From positions 217 through 9,484 of the forward strand of contig DBVQ01000016.1 in assembly GCA_002308155.1 (NCBI GenBank): a stretch of 9,268 bases of DNA. The letters are read 5' to 3'. This DNA is from Christensenella sp. UBA1260. Lineage in GTDB: Bacteria; Bacillota; Clostridia; Christensenellales; CAG-917. Each line of letters begins with the position of its first letter. Position 1 is the stretch's first letter. Made by a program: the position numbers and the translations under genes. A model generated the notes under the pieces. The model worked only from the letters and a program-made list of their open reading frames with translations. It ran no database searches and had not been told where the DNA came from. This document shows positions 5,138-9,268 of the stretch, in pieces.

Positions 5138-6281
5138 ATCTATTCAAGGCGAGGACATCGTCCAAAAGTTTGTGCACTTCCTCATTGCTGAAGGAATCAT
5201 CAAGAAGCACCATATTCCATGGCTCTTTTGCCTTTGGGAATGCGCTCTTGTGGACGTTTTCGTGGGACTCTTTGAGTGCCTTTGCAAAGTCGTGGTTTGC
5301 TTTGATGAGGAGCATCATTGAGCCGTCTGTCTCATACACGTAGACGAAGCAAACGCTCTTGCCCTTTGCGTCCTTGACATAGTGTGTGTCTGCAAGTGGA
5401 AGACCTGTGGATGTATAGTTCTCACGAGTGTTGATTTCAACTTCGTCGCCATACTTGCCTGCAAGGTAGTCGCAGATTGCTTTCTTGGTCATTGTATGTG
5501 CGCTCTTGACTGTCTTTGCAAGTGCCAAACTTTCTTTCAAAGAAAGTTCGTCTGCGTCTCTGCCGCCTGCGCCCTTGTAGCAACGATCAAGGATGTCTTG
5601 GACTTCTTCCTCAGTGTAGCTGTCGTCAAGAGCAACGCTGTACCATTGATCCTTTGACTTCGGGAATGCGCTCTTGTGAACGTTGCCGTGCTTGTGGTTG
5701 AGTTCATCTGCGAGCTTGTCATCGGAGTTGATGAGGAGCATTGACGTCTCTTCAAGGTCATAGACATAGACGAAGCATTTTTTCTTCTTGTCGTTTATTG
5801 CATAGTGTGTATCTGCAAGCGGAAGGCCTGTGGACGTGAAGTTTTCACGACGATTGGTCTCTGCGTTTTGTTTGTACTTCTCTTCAAGATAGTCTGCGCA
5901 GAACTTCTTGCCGATCTTGGACTTGTGTCCGACGTTGTGACGTGCAACTGCCATACTTTGTTTCAACGTGACAGGCTCTTCAACCTTGACGTCTTCAACG
6001 GTTTCAAGCTCTTCAACAGGATCTTCCTCGTTTGCAAGTTCTTCTTCTTGAGCACGCTCGTCTTGTTCTTCAACAGTTTCTTTTGCAGGAGCTTTCTTTG
6101 GCTCTTCCTTGACTGGTGCAGGAGCTGGTGCCGGAGCCGGTGCAGGTTTCAATTCTTTTTTCGGTTTTGCAGCCGGTTCATCGTCGGATGCAATGCAAAC
6201 GTAGTTCAATGCGTCCTCGGATGGCACGATTTTTGCTCTCTTTGGTTTTTGTTCAACTTGGTTTCTTTTGGATAATGCCAT
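5136..6281 (-). CDS. Uncharacterised protein with two tandem YjbR/MmcQ-like domains
   Basis: The product has 381 residues and no signal peptide or membrane segment, so it is probably cytoplasmic. Residues 1-35 are basic then mixed. Residues 36-104 form a low-complexity linker, with a Pro/Ala run at 46-56 followed by a very acidic stretch. Two homologous copies of a roughly 130-residue unit follow at about 105-235 and 247-378. Both contain a KxxCxDYL helix, RREN/TREN, the shared TSTGLPLADTHY, a CFVYVY strand, NVHKSAFPK and a Trp-containing strand before LDDS. The pattern from CFVYVY through HKSAFPK and W..V.LDDS to the last helix resembles the YjbR/MmcQ fold, a DNA-binding-like domain of unclear role; this match is by eye. 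The start ATG at 6279-6281 has AAGGAAGGTGA at 6286-6296. It has its own promoter and ends at repeat copy A. No function is assigned. Confidence 0.85.
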   Translation of the reverse strand: MALSKRNQVEQKPKRAKIVPSEDALNYVCIASDDEPAAKPKKELKPAPAPAPAPAPVKEEPKKAPAKETVEEQDERAQEEELANEEDPVEELETVEDVKVEEPVTLKQSMAVARHNVGHKSKIGKKFCADYLEEKYKQNAETNRRENFTSTGLPLADTHYAINDKKKKCFVYVYDLEETSMLLINSDDKLADELNHKHGNVHKSAFPKSKDQWYSVALDDSYTEEEVQDILDRCYKGAGGRDADELSLKESLALAKTVKSAHTMTKKAICDYLAGKYGDEVEINTRENYTSTGLPLADTHYVKDAKGKSVCFVYVYETDGSMMLLIKANHDFAKALKESHENVHKSAFPKAKEPWNMVLLDDSFSNEEVHKLLDDVLALNR

Positions 6282-6311
6282 AATTTCACCTTCCTTATAT
6301 CCTTTGCAACT

Positions 6312-6340
6312 ATATTAAAACTTTTTGACTTTCAAGTCAA
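6312..6340 (-). promoter_or_regulatory. Predicted promoter of the tandem YjbR-like gene, with palindrome over the -35
   Basis: On the minus strand TTGACT (-35 at 6335-6340) lies 17 bp upstream of TAATAT (-10 at 6312-6317, four of six consensus). A perfect 7-bp inverted repeat, TTGACTT-TC-AAGTCAA (6325-6340), covers the -35 box and looks like a repressor operator. The leader would be about 25 nt. Confidence 0.55.
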
Positions 6341-6406
6341 TAGTCATAAGACTACAATTTTGACATTTTTCGCTTGAAAGTACTAAAAAATCCAATTGAA
6401 TTTGAA

Positions 6407-6520
6407 CACAATATTTGGATGAGATGCGCGAAAGGTGCGCACGAGAGGCGCCTAGTGTACAAAACCGTACATGACGCCGAGCGCACGCAAACCTGACAAA
6501 GCAGGTCACCAAATAGTGCG
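6407..6520. repeat. Structured palindromic repeat element, diverged copy C
   Basis: This 114-nt element has the same plan as copies A and B but different stem sequences. The outer stem CACAATATTTGG (6407-6418) pairs CCAAATAGTGCG (6509-6520) with two mismatches. GATGAGATGCGCGAAA follows, then inner stem GTGCGC (6435-6440) with GCGCAC (6481-6486), GGCG (6447-6450) with CGCC (6475-6478), and central hairpin TGTAC-AAAACC-GTACA (6456-6471). The right side has TGACAAAGC and a small hairpin ACCTG/CAGGT. It starts next to the stop codon of the HIT gene and is followed on the minus strand by a T-run at 6385-6390, so it may also work as a terminator. Confidence 0.7.
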
Positions 6521-6521
6521 T

Positions 6522-6869
6522 TCAGCACATAGTATCGCTCAACTTCTTGCCACCTAAAATGTGAATATGCAAATGTCCAACACTTTGGCAGCCGTTTTCG
6601 CCCTTGTTTGACACGAGTCTAAATCCATCTTGAAGTCCAAGCTCGTCAACGAGCGTAGAGAGTTTTTTCAAGCACTTTGCAAGCGTGGCGGCTTGTGCAT
6701 CCGTCATCTCAACGATGTTTGCATAGTGGTCTTTTGGGATGAGCAAAAGATGCACGGGCGCTTGCGGATTAAGGTCGTGGATGATGAGCATATCGTCGTC
6801 CTCATACGCCTTGTTTGACGGGATTTCTCCCTTTGCGATCTTGCAGAAAATACAATCGTCTCTAAGCAT
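6522..6869 (-). CDS. HIT-family nucleotide-binding protein (Hint/HinT type)
   Basis: The 115-residue histidine-triad protein is likely a purine nucleoside phosphoramidate or adenylate hydrolase of the HinT branch. Its exact cellular substrate is not known from sequence. The catalytic triad region HLHIHILGG has His at 99, 101 and 103. An N-terminal CIFCKI (Cys6, Cys9) is typical of the branch, and H31 with HLLLIPKDHY are conserved strand features. I chose the ATG at 6867-6869 (MLRDDCIFCKI), because GGAG at 6876-6879 is well spaced for it; the ATG four codons upstream has no ribosome binding site. It is the last gene of the rsmE-mtaB-HIT cluster, 43 nt after mtaB. Repeat copy C follows directly. 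Confidence 0.93.
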   Translation of the reverse strand: MLRDDCIFCKIAKGEIPSNKAYEDDDMLIIHDLNPQAPVHLLLIPKDHYANIVEMTDAQAATLAKCLKKLSTLVDELGLQDGFRLVSNKGENGCQSVGHLHIHILGGKKLSDTMC

Positions 6870-6888
6870 AATTTTCTCCATATAATCA

Positions 6889-6911
6889 GCGGTTTTTGAG
6901 CATCTAACCGC
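6889..6911 (-). promoter_or_regulatory. Small intercistronic hairpin between mtaB and the HIT gene
   Basis: A 6-bp stem (GCGGTT at 6889-6894, AACCGC at 6906-6911) with an 11-nt loop sits immediately after the mtaB stop codon. No T-run follows in the minus direction, so read-through into the HIT gene is expected. The GCGGTT/AACCGC arms echo the outer stem ends of repeat copies A and B, which may be chance. Confidence 0.3.
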
Positions 6912-6912
6912 C

Positions 6913-8223
6913 TTATTTTTTCATTTCATATTCAATCACGGTTGCATCTGAGAGCCCGTCTTTATACTTTGAGATTGGGGACACCGTAAACACTTTGTTT
7001 CTTGCGCCGTGGCGAGAATAAACTTTGACGTAGGTCTGTGTGTGCCCCACCCAAACGCCATCCTCTTGCGTCTCAAACAGCACGCGGACTGGGATACCTA
7101 TTTGTTTGTTCAAATAGTTGCCGATGAGCTCTTGCTTGACCTCGCCCATACGCTTTGCCCTGTCCTCAAGGATTTCAGGCGCGAGCGGTTTCATGCGCCC
7201 TGCAACCGTGCCCTTGCGCGAGGAGTATGGAAAGACGTGAATATCGGCAAAACCCACCTTTCTTGCAAACTTCATGGAGTTTTTGAACTCCTCTTCCGTC
7301 TCTGCAGGATAGCCGACGATTATGTCAGTCGTAATCGCCGCGTTTGGATAGTACTCTCTTATCAGCCTGACCGCCTTGTAAAACTCTGCCGTTGAATACT
7401 TGCGGTTCATGGCTTTTAGCACATTGTCGTCCCCGCTCTGCAAGGACAAGTGAAAGTGCGGGCAGAACAGTTTGATTTTGGTCGTTGCATCCAAAAACTC
7501 ACGGTTTATTACGCCAACTTCAAGCGAGCCGAGGCGTATGCCGAACTTCCTGTATTTTTTGAAGACGGACAAAAGCTCCGTGAGGCTCGTGCCCGTGTCT
7601 CTGCCATAGGCAGAGAGATTTATGCCCGTGACGACAACTTCTTTGACGATGCCCTCAACAGAATCCATTTCACGGATGATGCTCTCCTGCGAGCGCGAAC
7701 GGCTTCTGCCCCTCACGTACGGGATAAGGCAATAACTGCAAAAGTTGTTGCATCCGTCCTGAATCTTGATGAAGTGGCGAGTGAGCAGATTGACCACTCC
7801 GTCGTTGTCCTCAAATTGACTGCCGATTGTGAAGTCGTCGGGATTGAATATCTTGTCAAAGACTTCCTTGTCCCCCGTATATTCTTCAACAATGCGCCTT
7901 GCAAGCCCAAGTTTGTTGTCCGAACCTACGATATACTTGACGTTATCTTTGGCAAACTGCAAAAAGTTGTTTTGAGAGGCGCAACCGCAGACGTAAATAA
8001 TTGCGTCCGGATTGACCTTTTTTATTCGTGTGACTGCTTGACGGGACTTTTTTTCTGCCTCCGCAGTCACTGCACATGAGTTTATGATATAGACGTCTGC
8101 AAACTCAAGCCCCTCGGCAATGTCAAAACCTGCGGATTTGAACACCGCAAGCATGGCATCGCTGTCGTATTGGTTGACCTTGCAACCGAGCGTAAAAACC
8201 GAGATTTTGGGGAGTTTAGTCAT
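6913..8223 (-). CDS. mtaB: tRNA (N6-threonylcarbamoyladenosine-37-C2) methylthiotransferase MtaB
   Basis: The 436-residue radical-SAM enzyme adds a methylthio group to t6A at position 37 of tRNAs that read ANN codons, giving ms2t6A. It needs two 4Fe-4S clusters. The N-terminal UPF0004 domain shows Cys14 (TLGCKVNQYDS), Cys50 (NSCAVT) and Cys81 (CGCASQ). The radical-SAM motif CNNFCSYC has Cys158, Cys162 and Cys165, followed by IPYVRGRSRSR. A C-terminal TRAM-like region follows after about residue 365. The TLGCKVNQYDS and INSCAVT wording fits the MtaB subgroup rather than MiaB. The ATG at 8221-8223 is preferred to the GTG at 8233-8235, because AGGTGA lies about 8 nt before it. It overlaps the last 8 nt of rsmE, suggesting translational coupling. 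Confidence 0.95.
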   Translation of the reverse strand: MTKLPKISVFTLGCKVNQYDSDAMLAVFKSAGFDIAEGLEFADVYIINSCAVTAEAEKKSRQAVTRIKKVNPDAIIYVCGCASQNNFLQFAKDNVKYIVGSDNKLGLARRIVEEYTGDKEVFDKIFNPDDFTIGSQFEDNDGVVNLLTRHFIKIQDGCNNFCSYCLIPYVRGRSRSRSQESIIREMDSVEGIVKEVVVTGINLSAYGRDTGTSLTELLSVFKKYRKFGIRLGSLEVGVINREFLDATTKIKLFCPHFHLSLQSGDDNVLKAMNRKYSTAEFYKAVRLIREYYPNAAITTDIIVGYPAETEEEFKNSMKFARKVGFADIHVFPYSSRKGTVAGRMKPLAPEILEDRAKRMGEVKQELIGNYLNKQIGIPVRVLFETQEDGVWVGHTQTYVKVYSRHGARNKVFTVSPISKYKDGLSDATVIEYEMKK

Positions 8224-8938
8224 AATCAAGTTCACCTAAGCGATCAAGAGTGAGTGCCAAAAGCACAATGGATGCCGTCTCCGCGCGCAATATGCGCCTG
8301 CCGAGAGTGACAACCTCTGCGCCTTTATCTTTTGCGAGCCTCATCTCTTCAGGCTTAAATCCGCCCTCGCATCCAACGATTAAGGCAATATTTTGTCCTG
8401 TTAGATCGCTTGTTTTAATATTGTTTTCTCTTTCGCCCTCATAGGCAAAGAGCACTTTGTCATAGTTTTTGATTTCAGCAACAACCTGCTCAAAACTCTC
8501 AAGTTCGCCGACCTTTGAGAGATAGGCACTTCCACACTGTTTTGCGGCTTCAAGTGCAATTCTCTCTCCTCTCTCACGTGAGAACTTTGTTTCTGCAGAG
8601 TTTAAAGAAATAAACGGCACAACTCTGTCAACACCGAGTTCCACCGCTTTTTGAATCACAAGATCAAGTTTGTTGTTTTTGAGAAGTCCGGCATAAAGTG
8701 TGAGCGAAACGTTTTTCCTGTCGGCAACCACGCTTTCGTCAATCTTCAAAATCGCGTAATCCTTGCCGATTTCCTCAATCGTGCAGTAATTTTCCACGCC
8801 GTCGTTTGCGCATACGATAGCCTTGAAACCGACTTTGTAGCGCAAAACTTTGGTCATATGCAAAAACTCGTCGCCTTTGACAACGATTTTGCCGTCCGCA
8901 ACCGCACTCTTGTCAACGAAAAACCTTCTTATTTCCAT
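8216..8938 (-). CDS. rsmE: 16S rRNA (uracil-1498-N3)-methyltransferase RsmE
   Basis: The 240-residue SPOUT methyltransferase methylates N3 of U1498 in 16S rRNA of the small subunit, using S-adenosylmethionine. An N-terminal PUA-like domain (about 1-75, with GDEFLHMTKVLRYKVG) precedes the SPOUT domain. Signatures are KLDLVIQKAVELGVDRVVPF, EAAKQCGS, VGCEGGF (188-194) and LGRRILRAETA (212-222) at the trefoil knot. The family usually reads GPEGGF, so Cys190 in place of proline is unusual. The ATG at 8936-8938 (MEIRRFFVDK) is preferred over an in-frame TTG at 8951-8953, because GTGGGG lies 7 nt before it and MEIRRFF is the typical beginning. It is the first gene of the cluster with mtaB and the HIT gene. 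Its ribosome binding site lies in a strong hairpin. Confidence 0.95.
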   Translation of the reverse strand: MEIRRFFVDKSAVADGKIVVKGDEFLHMTKVLRYKVGFKAIVCANDGVENYCTIEEIGKDYAILKIDESVVADRKNVSLTLYAGLLKNNKLDLVIQKAVELGVDRVVPFISLNSAETKFSRERGERIALEAAKQCGSAYLSKVGELESFEQVVAEIKNYDKVLFAYEGERENNIKTSDLTGQNIALIVGCEGGFKPEEMRLAKDKGAEVVTLGRRILRAETASIVLLALTLDRLGELDYD

Positions 8939-8945
8939 ACATATA

Positions 8946-8971
8946 CCCCACAAAGACTACTCTTTGCGGGG
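8946..8971 (-). promoter_or_regulatory. Hairpin sequestering the rsmE ribosome binding site
   Basis: In the minus-strand transcript CCCCGCAAAG (8962-8971) pairs with CTTTGTGGGG (8946-8955), a 10-bp stem with one G-U pair and loop AGTAGT. The 3' arm contains the GTGGGG that serves as Shine-Dalgarno for the ATG at 8938, so the closed form should block initiation. There is no T-run, so it is not a terminator. Control by an RNA-binding protein, temperature or a partner RNA is possible, but nothing here identifies it. Confidence 0.55.
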
Positions 8972-9027
8972 ACCCCGATGCCCCTTTCTCAAACTATTTG
9001 AAGGACAAATAATCATCCGATTATTAT

Positions 9028-9055
9028 TTTATAATAAACACATCAACAAGTGCAA
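9028..9055 (-). promoter_or_regulatory. Candidate promoter of the rsmE-mtaB-HIT operon
   Basis: On the minus strand TTGCAC (-35 at 9050-9055) and TATAAA (-10 at 9028-9033) are 16 bp apart. A perfect 7-bp inverted repeat, AATAATC-ATCC-GATTATT (9008-9025), lies at the predicted start site and could be an operator. The leader would be about 80 nt and include the hairpin at 8946-8971. The -35 is weak and the area is A/T-rich, so confidence is modest. Between 9056 and 9128 I see only A/T-rich sequence. Confidence 0.4.
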
Positions 9056-9128
9056 GCAAAAACACAAAAAGAATACTATCATTTTTCAATGCATATTTTT
9101 TCACTCTTTCCTGCTGACTTTAAACATC

Positions 9129-9254
9129 AAAAACCGCGTGATTTAGATGAAGAGCGCGAAAGAGCCCGTTTGGGAGAGATGAGCGTACAAGAACGTACGT
9201 GACCCTCGAACAAACAGGCTCTGACAATGCTATTCGCTAAATCACACGGTTTTT
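9129..9254. repeat. Structured palindromic repeat element, copy B
   Basis: This 126-nt element has an outer stem AAAAACCGCGTGATTTA (9129-9145) with TAAATCACACGGTTTTT (9238-9254), 16 of 17 paired. GATGAAGAGCGCGAA follows, where GCGAA (9156-9160) pairs TTCGC (9233-9237). The inner stem AGAGCCCGTTTG (9161-9172) pairs CAAACAGGCTCT (9211-9222) with one mismatch, around a central CGTAC/GTACG hairpin. The core differs from copy A by about eight substitutions and one loop indel over some 91 nt (counted by eye), while the outer stems differ much more but still pair. It lies upstream of the rsmE promoter, with the same strand polarity as copies A and C. Confidence 0.8.
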
Positions 9255-9268
9255 ATTAAAAGCGCGTT

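Overview
The window looks like chromosomal DNA from an uncultured Clostridia-type Firmicute, perhaps gut-associated. The basis is moderate GC, strong AGGAGG-like ribosome binding sites, a tRNA gene with encoded CCA, a eukaryote-like (type 2) isoleucyl-tRNA synthetase, and the gene order rsmE-mtaB-HIT, which is common in Firmicutes. I cannot name a genus from the sequence alone. A compositional break inside ileS means the left fifth may have a different origin from the rest.

Layout. On the minus strand, 1-854 holds the N-terminal part of glycogen phosphorylase (glgP), cut by the window edge. It lies downstream of ileS (902-4021, minus) after a short gap with a GC-rich hairpin. ileS has its own promoter at 4074-4102. 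Divergent from it on the plus strand are a promoter, rpsU (ribosomal protein S21), a hairpin, a tRNA-Val(CAC) gene and a strong intrinsic terminator (4169-4564). The next 570 bases (4565-5135) have no credible gene but are dense in structure: a 120-nt inverted repeat reusing the tRNA 3' end, a pair of identical 26-nt repeats, a row of four short hairpins each with an AA loop closed by C-G, the remnant of a repeat, and a complete copy of a structured repeat family.

The rest is again minus-strand. 5136-6281 encodes an uncharacterised protein with two tandem YjbR-like domains behind a Pro/Ala and acidic linker, under its own promoter. A probable operon rsmE (8216-8938), mtaB (6913-8223) and a HIT-family protein (6522-6869) follows in transcription order from the right edge. 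RsmE methylates 16S rRNA, MtaB modifies tRNA next to the anticodon, IleS charges tRNA, S21 is a ribosomal subunit protein and tRNA-Val is a translation substrate, so most of the window serves translation.

The most notable signal is a family of about 115-126-nt multi-stem elements: three full copies (5017-5137, 6407-6520, 9129-9254), one left-end remnant (4958-4984), and one unrelated-sequence palindrome of the same size (4524-4643). Stem pairing is preserved while stem sequence changes, including at least one clean compensatory base-pair change. The second signal is a change of GC content and leucine codon use within ileS at about 1,680-1,980, which could be a recombination boundary or an assembly join.
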